DNA of 9,628 bases from Flavobacteriales bacterium (GTDB lineage Bacteria; Bacteroidota; Bacteroidia; Flavobacteriales; BACL11): positions 44,824 to 54,451 of the forward strand of contig PBVH01000011.1 in the NCBI GenBank assembly GCA_002728175.1. The letters are read 5' to 3'. The position numbers and the translations under genes are program-made. The notes below the pieces were generated by a model. That model did no database searches and was not told where the DNA came from. It worked only from the letters and a program-made list of their open reading frames with translations. Below, one piece after another: positions 1 to 5,391 of the stretch (position 1 is its first letter; each line of letters begins with the position of its first letter).

Positions 1-228
1 ATAACCAACAGTATAACCATCTGAAAAAACTACATCTCCTTGATAAGATTTTTCAATTCCAGCAATAATCTTTAAAAGAGTTGACTTTCCTGAGCCATTG
101 AGACCAAGAATTCCGATCTTCGCACCATAAAAAAAAGAAAGATAAATATCTTTTAAAACTTGTTTTCCATTATTGTAGGACTTAGAAAGTCCTGACATAG
201 AGAATATTACTTTTTTATCTTCTGACAT
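1..228 (-). CDS. ettA: EttA, ABC-F energy-dependent translational throttle protein (N-terminal 76 residues, partial)
   Basis: This is the start of an ABC-F family ATPase that binds the ribosomal E site and gates entry into elongation according to the ADP/ATP ratio (known for E. coli EttA; cytoplasmic, no membrane domain). Translating the minus strand from the ATG at 228 gives an open frame to the window edge. It contains a Walker A motif GLNGSGKST (residues 42-50), preceded by LSFFYGAKIGIL, which closely matches the EttA N-terminus rather than transporter ATPases. The visible part covers only the beginning of the first nucleotide-binding domain; the arm, linker and second domain lie off-window. 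The ATG at 228 fits the family N-terminus. Upstream is a 146-bp A+T-rich gap with a possible promoter, so it is probably transcribed separately from the radical SAM gene. EttA is the best fit within ABC-F; another ABC-F paralogue cannot be excluded from 76 residues. Confidence 0.9.
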   Translation of the reverse strand, partial: MSEDKKVIFSMSGLSKSYNNGKQVLKDIYLSFFYGAKIGILGLNGSGKSTLLKIIAGIEKSYQGDVVFSDGYTVGY

Positions 229-294
229 TTTAAAAAATTTAATTATTAAATCATCTAATTTCTTGTAAAAATATTTCTAATTTTAATATTGTAA

Positions 295-326
295 ATAAAC
301 TATTAATTAAATTATATTTTTGTCAA
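295..326 (-). promoter_or_regulatory. possible promoter of ettA
   Basis: On the minus strand, TTGACA (326-321) is followed 18 nt later by TAGTTTAT (302-295), one base from the Bacteroidota -7 consensus TAnnTTTG. The leader to the ettA ATG would be roughly 60 nt. The region is so A+T-rich that chance matches are likely. Confidence 0.3.
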
Positions 327-374
327 TAATATAAAAATAATTACATTTAAATGATCTAATAAATTTAATTTTAG

Positions 375-1316
375 TTAAGCAACCGTAACTTGTTTATATA
401 GCCTCCCTTGCCAAGCATCTCTTTCTTCAAGTCTTTTATTGACTAGATGCTTAACTTCGAAATTTTTGAGTCCATATTTTGGATGAATAAGCATTCTAGC
501 TGGTGATTCACTGAAAAATCTTTCAAGAATTATATCTGGATGTAGAAGCTCAATAAAATCTACTACTAAATCTATATACTCATCAAGCGCCATAAAAGTA
601 AACATCTCAGGCGTATTCTTAAATTGATAAGCCATCATTGTGTGCTTCACAATTTGAAGATGATGTATTTTCAATGTATTTACAGGAAGCTGAGAAACCT
701 TTCGAGCGTGCTCTAACATATCCTCTTTGTTTTCTCCTGGAAGACCTAAAATTAAATGTGCACCAAGGTGTAAACCCCTGCCCTTTGCTCTAGAAAAAGC
801 ATCAACAGCTTCTTCATGTGTTTGGCATCTGTTAATAGCCTCTAAAGTCTTGTTTTTTGTAGATTCTAAACCAAATTCAAGTTTAATAAAATTTCCTATT
901 TTAGCTAAATATTGAAGATAATCTAATACATCATCCTTAATAGAATCAGGTCGCGTAGCAATTACAAGACCTACTACATCTTTATGAGACAAGGCTTCCT
1001 CGTACATAGGCTTCAAATCTTTTAAAGGTGCATAGGTATTTGTAAAAGCCTGGAAATAAGCTAAATACTTTTGAGTTTTATATTTTTTAGAAAAAAATTC
1101 TATGCCCTCATTTATCTGTACAGATATAGGTTTAATTGGCTTGCAATAATCAGGATTAAAAGTATTATTGTTACAATAAGTACATCCCCCCTTACCTTTA
1201 GTTCCATCTTTGTTAGGACAGGTAAAACCAGCATCTATAGAAACTTTCTGTACTCTACCATTAAATTTTTCTTTGATAAACGTACTAAAATCTCTATACC
1301 TACTTTTTACTTGCAT
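375..1316 (-). CDS. yhcC: TIGR01212-family radical SAM protein (YhcC-like)
   Basis: This is a radical S-adenosylmethionine enzyme of the TIGR01212/YhcC family, whose substrate is not established as far as I know. The iron-sulfur cluster site uses the family's unusual long spacing: C33, C45 and C48 (CX11CX2C) within GFTCPNKDG...GGCTYCNN. Further family signatures follow: YFQAFTNTYAP, VIATRPDSI, LEFGLES, and HLILGLPGE (about residues 185-193). The length of 313 residues is close to E. coli YhcC. The frame stays open upstream to a TTG at 1346, but the ATG at 1316 (MQVKSRYRDF) aligns with family N-termini, and a -7 box lies between the two, so 1316 is preferred. There is no Shine-Dalgarno sequence. 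The gene diverges from the 70-codon orphan at 1405. The family call is firm; the reaction is unknown. Confidence 0.9.
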   Translation of the reverse strand: MQVKSRYRDFSTFIKEKFNGRVQKVSIDAGFTCPNKDGTKGKGGCTYCNNNTFNPDYCKPIKPISVQINEGIEFFSKKYKTQKYLAYFQAFTNTYAPLKDLKPMYEEALSHKDVVGLVIATRPDSIKDDVLDYLQYLAKIGNFIKLEFGLESTKNKTLEAINRCQTHEEAVDAFSRAKGRGLHLGAHLILGLPGENKEDMLEHARKVSQLPVNTLKIHHLQIVKHTMMAYQFKNTPEMFTFMALDEYIDLVVDFIELLHPDIILERFFSESPARMLIHPKYGLKNFEVKHLVNKRLEERDAWQGRLYKQVTVA

Positions 1317-1320
1317 TTTA

Positions 1321-1328
1321 CAAAAGTA
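1321..1328 (-). promoter_or_regulatory. -7 box for the yhcC-like gene
   Basis: On the minus strand this reads TACTTTTG, an exact match to the Bacteroidota -7 consensus TAnnTTTG. It ends only 4 nt before the ATG at 1316, so transcription from it would give a leaderless or nearly leaderless message. A TTG-type -33 element at ideal spacing is not clear. Confidence 0.4.
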
Positions 1329-1380
1329 TAAGAAACAAAATAACAATATAAACTTTTTTACGTTTTAAAAAAAGATTAAT

Positions 1381-1388
1381 TAAGTTTG
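1381..1388 (+). promoter_or_regulatory. -7 box for the 70-codon orphan gene
   Basis: TAAGTTTG matches the Bacteroidota -7 consensus TAnnTTTG exactly. It lies 16 nt upstream of the ATG at 1405, giving an expected leader of around 10 nt. It is about 50 bp from, and opposed to, the box at 1321-1328, so the 88-bp divergent region seems to serve both genes. No clear -33 element is visible. Confidence 0.45.
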
Positions 1389-1404
1389 TGAAAGATCAAT
1401 AATA

Positions 1405-1617
1405 ATGCAAAACAAAAAAAACTCATCTTTTGAAAAAATTGGTTATAGTAAAAATATACCTGAAGATGCTGATATTCATGACTATGAAAAAATTAAAATT
1501 AGAGATAAAAAAGGGAATGTAAATACACTTTACAGACGAAGAAAAAAAATTGAAGATTTAGATGAAACTACAAACTTTATTACAAGTTGGAATGTTTTTA
1601 AGAGTCATCTGAGCTAG
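1405..1617 (+). CDS. small hypothetical protein (70 residues), charged, soluble
   Basis: I do not recognise this protein. It runs from an ATG at 1405 to a TAG at 1615-1617. It is hydrophilic and rich in Lys, Glu and Asp, with no signal peptide or membrane segment. A basic cluster RRRKK (residues 44-48) follows IKIRDKKGNVNTLY, and the C-terminus is more neutral and aromatic (TSWNVFKSHL). The case for a real gene rests on three points: an exact -7 box at a sensible distance upstream, an ATG start, and a frame that fills the space between two divergent or convergent neighbours. Its last 20 bp overlap, tail to tail, the end of the DUF6356-type gene on the other strand. Nucleic-acid contact through the basic patch is possible but only a guess. 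Confidence 0.65.
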   Translation: MQNKKNSSFEKIGYSKNIPEDADIHDYEKIKIRDKKGNVNTLYRRRKKIEDLDETTNFITSWNVFKSHLS

Positions 1618-1822
1618 TTTGCACTTTTCTATCTTGCAAAACTCTATTTAACTCTGCTATTTTATTACTTGCACTATTCTCAAATAAAAAAGGGAAAATA
1701 GCGTGTATAAAAACCTTAACAGCAATTGGGACTAATTTAAAACTAAATATTATTCCTTTAATTAAATGTTGTAAATAACTTTCACCTATATCATTTGGAT
1801 GTTTTGTAAAAATATTTTTCAT
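1598..1822 (-). CDS. DUF6356-family small membrane protein
   Basis: This 74-residue protein matches the pattern I recall for DUF6356: an N-terminal FTKHPNDIGESYLQH, a hydrophobic stretch, then HAIFPFLFENSASNKIAEL. One membrane-spanning or amphipathic helix is likely at about residues 22-46 (GIIFSFKLVPIAVKVFIHAIF); the C-terminal tail is polar and acidic (SSDDS). No function is established for the family to my knowledge. The ATG at 1822 follows the stop codon of the MBL-fold gene after 2 nt, so the two are almost certainly co-transcribed and may be translationally coupled. Its 3' end overlaps the plus-strand orphan gene by 20 bp. The family assignment is from memory of the motif and was not searched. 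Confidence 0.8.
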   Translation of the reverse strand: MKNIFTKHPNDIGESYLQHLIKGIIFSFKLVPIAVKVFIHAIFPFLFENSASNKIAELNRVLQDRKVQTSSDDS

Positions 1823-1824
1823 AA

Positions 1825-2664
1825 TTATAAATCTGACAATTGAAAAGTTTTATCAAGTCTTACTCCACGATCAGTTTTTTTTAAAGTACAGCACTCATTA
1901 TAGTTATCGTGTTGTAAATAAATAATATATTGATTATCATATGCATTATTTAGAAAAAGTTCTTTTTCTTTTAAAGTAACAAGAGGTTTAGTATCATATC
2001 CCATTACATAAGGTAATGGAATATGCCCAGTACTTGGAAGCAAATCGGCAGCAAAAACAATTGTATATCCTTTGTATTGAATATGGGGAATCATTTGAGA
2101 ATCAGTGTGGCCATCTACAAATAAAATATCAAAAAAATCAAAGTTTTTCATAGATTTATCAACAAAAGACAGATGTCCTGAATCCTGTATTGGCAATATA
2201 TTTTCTTTCAAAAAAGAAGCCTTTTCTCTATTGTTTGGATTAATGGCCCAGTCCCAATGTTGTTTATTACTCCAATAATTAGCATTCTTGAAAGTCATCA
2301 CATATCTACTTTTATCTTTACTCCACTTGACACTTCCACCACAATGATCAAAATGTAAATGTGTTAAAAATACATCTGTTATATCATCAGCATGAAAACC
2401 ATACTTGTTTAATGATTGATGTAAATTTTCTTCACCATGTAAATAATAATGTCTTAAAAAATTATCATCTTGTTTATCACCTATACCATTATCAATCAAA
2501 ATTAATCTCTTACCATCCTCTATTAAAAGTGATCGCATTGCCCAAGGACATAAATTTTTATCATCAGCCGGGTTTGTTTTACTCCACAAAACCTTTGGAA
2601 CAACACCGAACATTGCCCCTCCATCTAGCTTAAAATATCCTGTATTTATTGTATACAACTGCAT
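1825..2664 (-). CDS. MBL-fold metallo-hydrolase
   Basis: This is a metallo-beta-lactamase-fold hydrolase of 279 residues. The metal-binding signature HLHFDH is present (H102, H104, D106, H107), followed by the remaining ligands in family order: H186 in VDGHTDS, D207 in VFAADLL, and H252 near the C-terminus in YLQHDN. All expected di-metal ligands are therefore present and the enzyme should be active. The N-terminus (MQLYTINTGYFKLDGGAMFG) resembles the lactonase/organophosphatase-like subgroup common in Bacteroidota. The substrate cannot be read from sequence, so I do not call it a quorum-quenching lactonase. The frame extends to a TTG at 2688, but the ATG at 2664 matches family starts and leaves room for the -7 box at 2686-2693. 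No signal peptide is seen. It is the first gene of a two-gene unit with the DUF6356-type protein. Confidence 0.9.
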   Translation of the reverse strand: MQLYTINTGYFKLDGGAMFGVVPKVLWSKTNPADDKNLCPWAMRSLLIEDGKRLILIDNGIGDKQDDNFLRHYYLHGEENLHQSLNKYGFHADDITDVFLTHLHFDHCGGSVKWSKDKSRYVMTFKNANYWSNKQHWDWAINPNNREKASFLKENILPIQDSGHLSFVDKSMKNFDFFDILFVDGHTDSQMIPHIQYKGYTIVFAADLLPSTGHIPLPYVMGYDTKPLVTLKEKELFLNNAYDNQYIIYLQHDNYNECCTLKKTDRGVRLDKTFQLSDL

Positions 2665-2685
2665 GTTAGTATTTTTTTTGTTAAG

Positions 2686-2693
2686 CAAAAATA
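2686..2693 (-). promoter_or_regulatory. -7 box for the MBL-fold/DUF6356 unit
   Basis: On the minus strand this reads TATTTTTG, an exact TAnnTTTG match, 21 nt upstream of the ATG at 2664. The divergent mpl gene starts at 2734, so the 69-bp region between them must hold both promoters. A near match for mpl, TAATTTAG, sits at 2712-2719 on the plus strand. No convincing -33 element was found for either. Confidence 0.4.
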
Positions 2694-2733
2694 AGAAATG
2701 AAAATTATCTCTAATTTAGAAAAAAAACATAAA

Positions 2734-4053
2734 ATGAATATTCATCTTATTGCAATTGGGGGAAGTGCAATGCATAATCTCGCTATTGCCTTAAAAAAAA
2801 AGAATTATAATGTCACTGGATCTGACGATGCAATATTTGATCCTAGTAAAAGTAGATTGAAAAAATATAATTTACTTCCCAAAGAAAATGGATGGTTTGA
2901 AGAAAAGATAACTGATCAAATAGATGCTATTATACTTGGAATGCACGCTAGAATTGATAATCCTGAACTTATTAAAGCACAAAAACTAAAAATTCCAATT
3001 TATTCCTATCCAGAATATATATACGAACAAAGCAAAAACAAAAAAAGAATTGTTATTGGAGGAAGTCATGGTAAAACTTCAATTACTGCAATGATATTAC
3101 ATGTTTTGAAAAATCAAAATATTGATTGTGATTATTTAGTCGGAGCACAACTTGATGGTTTTGAGACAATGGTAAAACTTAGTGATGCTCCATTAATTGT
3201 TTTAGAAGGAGATGAATACTTAAGCTCGCCAATTGATAAGCGCCCTAAATTTCATCTTTATAAACCACATATCGCAGTAATTAGTGGTATTGCTTGGGAC
3301 CATATAAATGTATTTCCAACATTTGAAAATTATGTTGATCAATTTAGAATATTTAAAAATACTGTATCAGAACAACTGATTTATTGTAATGAAGACCAAG
3401 AGCTAAATAAATTAATGCTTGAAAAAACAAAATGTGAAACAATTGAATATAGTACACCGGCGCACAAAATTATAAATGGAGTTACATCAATTGATAATTG
3501 TGATTTAAAAATTTTTGGAAGACATAACTTGCAAAATTTAAATGCAGCTATGTTAGTCTGTATGCAACTTGGCATAGATAAAAAAAGTTTTATAAATGAC
3601 ATGAAAAGTTTTAAGGGTGCCTCAAATAGATTAGAACTAATCCATAATGAGAAAGATTTTAGCATATATAAAGATTTTGCTCATTCTCCGTCTAAACTTA
3701 AAGCTACGACATTAGCTTTAAAAAAACAATTTCCAAATAGACAACTTGTAGCATGTATGGAGTTACATACTTTTAGTAGCTTGAACAAAAGTTTTTTAGA
3801 TGAGTATAAAGACTCTATGAATACTGTTGATAAGGCAATAATATATTACAATACTGAAACATTGAAGCAAAAAAAATTAAAAGATATCACCAAAGCTGAA
3901 GTGCAAGATGCTTTTAACAGAGATGATTTGATAGTATTTACAAATTCAAATAAACTTGAAAAATATTTAGAAACCGCTAAGACTAAAAATCAAAATATTT
4001 TGTTAATGAGTTCAGGTAATTTTAATGATATTAATTTTGAAAAAATTATGTAA
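2734..4053 (+). CDS. mpl: UDP-N-acetylmuramate:L-alanyl-gamma-D-glutamyl-meso-diaminopimelate ligase (Mpl)
   Basis: This Mur-ligase family enzyme of murein recycling joins the recovered tripeptide L-Ala-gamma-D-Glu-meso-DAP to UDP-MurNAc using ATP in the cytoplasm (known for E. coli Mpl). The 439 residues carry a Rossmann-like N-terminus (MNIHLIAIGGSAMHNLA, then TGSDD), the ATP P-loop GGSHGKTS (residues 109-116), and LEGDEYLSSPIDKRPKF followed by WDHINVFPTFENY. The EGDEY...DKR wording is closer to Mpl than to MurC. The later Mur signatures are GRHNLQNLNAA (about 262-272) and the third-domain motif DFAHSPSKLKAT. Its length is near that of E. coli Mpl. An ATG at 2698 would add 12 residues, but family members start at MNIHLIAIGG, so 2734 is chosen. 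It is followed directly by a hairpin terminator. The main alternative is a MurC-like ligase. Confidence 0.88.
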   Translation: MNIHLIAIGGSAMHNLAIALKKKNYNVTGSDDAIFDPSKSRLKKYNLLPKENGWFEEKITDQIDAIILGMHARIDNPELIKAQKLKIPIYSYPEYIYEQSKNKKRIVIGGSHGKTSITAMILHVLKNQNIDCDYLVGAQLDGFETMVKLSDAPLIVLEGDEYLSSPIDKRPKFHLYKPHIAVISGIAWDHINVFPTFENYVDQFRIFKNTVSEQLIYCNEDQELNKLMLEKTKCETIEYSTPAHKIINGVTSIDNCDLKIFGRHNLQNLNAAMLVCMQLGIDKKSFINDMKSFKGASNRLELIHNEKDFSIYKDFAHSPSKLKATTLALKKQFPNRQLVACMELHTFSSLNKSFLDEYKDSMNTVDKAIIYYNTETLKQKKLKDITKAEVQDAFNRDDLIVFTNSNKLEKYLETAKTKNQNILLMSSGNFNDINFEKIM

Positions 4054-4081
4054 AAAAGAGATTTTATTTAGCATCTCTTTT
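4054..4081 (+). terminator. intrinsic terminator after mpl
   Basis: AAAAGAGAT (4054-4062) and ATCTCTTTT (4073-4081) form a perfect 9-bp stem with a 10-nt loop, starting immediately after the mpl stop codon. The A-run/T-run arms give the usual U-rich 3' end. The stem is A+T-heavy, so termination may be only partial. Confidence 0.55.
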
Positions 4082-4105
4082 AATTACTTATTTTCTAAAA
4101 ATTAC

Positions 4106-4122
4106 GCTTCAGATTCTGAAGC
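4106..4122. repeat. perfect short inverted repeat upstream of the secreted-protein gene
   Basis: GCTTCAG (4106-4112), ATT, CTGAAGC (4116-4122): a perfect 7-bp inverted repeat with a 3-nt centre, notably G+C-rich for this spacer. It is not followed by a T-run, so it is not a standard terminator. It lies 54 bp before the TTG at 4177 and could be an operator or an RNA hairpin. No second copy was noticed in the window. Confidence 0.5.
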
Positions 4123-4150
4123 TAATAGAATGTTTTTTAAATATAAAGAA

Positions 4151-4158
4151 TTAATTTG
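4151..4158 (+). promoter_or_regulatory. possible -7 box for the secreted two-domain protein
   Basis: TTAATTTG differs from the Bacteroidota consensus TAnnTTTG only at the second base and lies 18 nt before the TTG start at 4177, the same distance range as the better boxes in this window. This is weak evidence in such A+T-rich DNA. Confidence 0.25.
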
Positions 4159-4176
4159 CAATAACTTAACAAAAAA

Positions 4177-5034
4177 TTGAATTCACAACAAATAATAAGA
4201 GTTAAAATTTTAGCAATATTTATATTGTGTTTTTTTAAATCAATTAATGGAAGTGATAATTTTAAATTTTCATACACTGGCATAATAATTATTGATAATA
4301 AGCAATTAAGTTTTAGTATTTATTTTAACAAAAAGAAAGGAAAATTAGAAGGTTATTCTTTGACAAATATTGGTAACCAAAATGAAACTAAAAGTAAATT
4401 GTCAGGATTATATTTTAAAAGTGATAAATCATATCAGCTTGTTGAAACTGGAATTATTGAAACAAAATCAAAAATTGATACTAATAGTTTTTGTTTTATT
4501 AAAATGCAATTATTTGAAAAGGGGAAATTAGGAAATAAACGACTGGAAGGATATTTTACTGCCTCACTAAAAAATGATTCAATTTGTACTGAAGGTAAGA
4601 TATTACTAATACCAAAAAAGAAAATTGAAAAAAAATTAAAGAAAATTGAAAAAAAAATATCAACTAATGTGCCACTTAAAAATGAAACAACAACTATTTT
4701 AAAAAGTGGAGATGAACATTTGTTATATTGTAAAAATCAAATCATTAAAGTAGAAATCTCTGATGCAGATTTAGAAGATGGAGATAGAATAGAACTAAAA
4801 ATAAATGATAATGTAGTTCTTGATAATTATACAACAACTAAAAAAATAATGACAATAACATACAATTTAGTTAAAGAAGAAACTAATATTTATGTTAAAT
4901 CAATAAGTGATGGTAAATCTCCCCCAAATACTAGTGTAGTGAAAATTATCGATGGTGATAATGTTAATCCAATTATTGCAGAAATGAAAAAGGATCAAAC
5001 AGTAAAAATTAAACTAGTATACGAAAAAAAGTGA
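4177..5034 (+). CDS. secreted two-domain beta-rich protein, function unknown (TTG start)
   Basis: I cannot name this 285-residue protein. It begins with a plausible Sec signal peptide: n-region to K10, hydrophobic core ILAIFILCFF (11-20), and a likely cut after SING, so it should reach the periplasm or beyond. Domain 1 (about 26-145) is beta-rich, with GYSLTNIGNQNETKSKLSG, two cysteines (C106, C136) and a closing GKILLI. A lysine-rich linker carries a duplicated heptad (148-161). Domain 2 (about 175-285) is a second beta domain with DADLEDGDRIELKIND and KSPPNTSVV, a pattern I recall from C-terminal domains of secreted Bacteroidota proteins. An in-frame stop at 4162-4164 and the lack of any ATG before codon 110 make the TTG at 4177 the only sensible start. 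The stop codon overlaps the convergent tRNA-Arg. It has no obvious partner gene nearby. Confidence 0.75.
   Translation: MNSQQIIRVKILAIFILCFFKSINGSDNFKFSYTGIIIIDNKQLSFSIYFNKKKGKLEGYSLTNIGNQNETKSKLSGLYFKSDKSYQLVETGIIETKSKIDTNSFCFIKMQLFEKGKLGNKRLEGYFTASLKNDSICTEGKILLIPKKKIEKKLKKIEKKISTNVPLKNETTTILKSGDEHLLYCKNQIIKVEISDADLEDGDRIELKINDNVVLDNYTTTKKIMTITYNLVKEETNIYVKSISDGKSPPNTSVVKIIDGDNVNPIIAEMKKDQTVKIKLVYEKK
4618..4659 (+). repeat. tandem 21-bp duplication encoding a Lys-rich heptad
   Basis: Two adjacent 21-bp units (4618-4638 and 4639-4659) differ at one base and encode KKIEKKL and KKIEKKI. They sit in frame at the junction between the two beta domains of the secreted protein. The heptad spacing of the hydrophobic residues would suit a short charged helix or linker. 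Replication slippage in an A-rich tract is the simplest origin. Confidence 0.85.
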
Positions 5035-5105
5035 CTCTGAAGGGATTCGAACCCCTAACCTCCTGATCCGTAGTCAGGTGCTCTATCCAGTTAAGCTACA
5101 GAGCC
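5032..5105 (-). tRNA. tRNA-Arg(ACG)
   Basis: The minus strand folds into a complete cloverleaf. The acceptor stem is GGCTCTG/CAGAGTC with one G-U pair. The D arm is GCTT/GAGC with GG in its loop. The anticodon stem CCTGA/TCAGG carries loop CTACGGA, hence anticodon ACG (read as ICG), decoding Arg CGN codons. The variable region is 5 nt, and the T arm AGGGG/CCCTT has loop TTCGAAT. The discriminator base is A at 5032; CCA is not encoded. A run of seven T follows just beyond the 3' end on the same strand and could help termination. The 5' end is 12 nt after the clpS stop codon, so it is probably co-transcribed with plsY-clpS and processed out. Its 3' end overlaps the stop codon of the plus-strand gene ending at 5034. 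Confidence 0.97.
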
Positions 5106-5117
5106 TTATATTTAGAA

Positions 5118-5390
5118 CTAAATAACTTTAACATTCAAACCATAGATAAGTAAATCCTTTTTAATTAATTCTAAATCAATGGATTTACCATTTAAAATTT
5201 CACAAAACCCTTTATGATGTGTTAGCAATGCACACTGTTCTGCTTGTATTTTATTATGATCACATAACGAAACCAAACAATCCACAACATGATCAAAAGT
5301 ATTATAATCATCATCAATTAAAATAAGTTTACTTTCACTAACCTTATTATAATCTTTTCCATCTTTTATATAATCAAATTCTTGTTCCAT
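5118..5390 (-). CDS. clpS: ClpS, ATP-dependent Clp protease adaptor
   Basis: ClpS delivers N-degron substrates (N-terminal Leu, Phe, Tyr, Trp) to the ClpAP-type or ClpCP-type protease in the cytoplasm. The 90 residues contain the core LILIDDDYNTFDHVVDCL (22-39) and the helix region QAEQCALLTHHKGF (49-62). Aligned by eye with E. coli ClpS, D27 and D28 match D35 and D36, and H58 matches the alpha-amino-binding H66. D26 replaces N34, normally a conserved Asn of the same pocket, and F32 stands at the gatekeeper position M40, which I recall as usual in Bacteroidota. The ATG at 5390 is preferred to an upstream TTG at 5405, because it follows the plsY stop codon after 1 nt, which suggests translational coupling. 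The N-terminal extension is about 20 residues, short but normal. No clp ATPase gene is nearby. Confidence 0.92.
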   Translation of the reverse strand: MEQEFDYIKDGKDYNKVSESKLILIDDDYNTFDHVVDCLVSLCDHNKIQAEQCALLTHHKGFCEILNGKSIDLELIKKDLLIYGLNVKVI

Positions 5391-5391
5391 T

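Noticed and set aside
229..374. Terminator or small RNA in the ettA/yhcC gap
   Set aside because: Only A+T-rich palindromes such as CATTTAAATG were seen. No G+C-containing stem followed by a T-run was found.
727..1331. Plus-strand open frames opposite the radical SAM gene
   Set aside because: They lie wholly antisense to a well-supported conserved gene and show no family features.
1825..2664. Naming the MBL-fold protein a quorum-quenching lactonase
   Set aside because: The metal ligands are shared by many hydrolases of the fold, and nothing visible fixes the substrate.
4037..4180. A 47-codon frame from a TTG at 4037, overlapping the mpl end and ending TTGA against the start of the secreted-protein gene
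   Set aside because: It has no ATG start, overlaps a terminator-like hairpin and an inverted repeat, and its product shows no convincing domain. The TTGA junction looks like coupling but is easily chance.
5032..5105. tRNA-Arg as an attachment site for a mobile element
   Set aside because: No integrase gene and no second copy of the tRNA 3' end were seen in the window, and both flanks are ordinary chromosomal genes.
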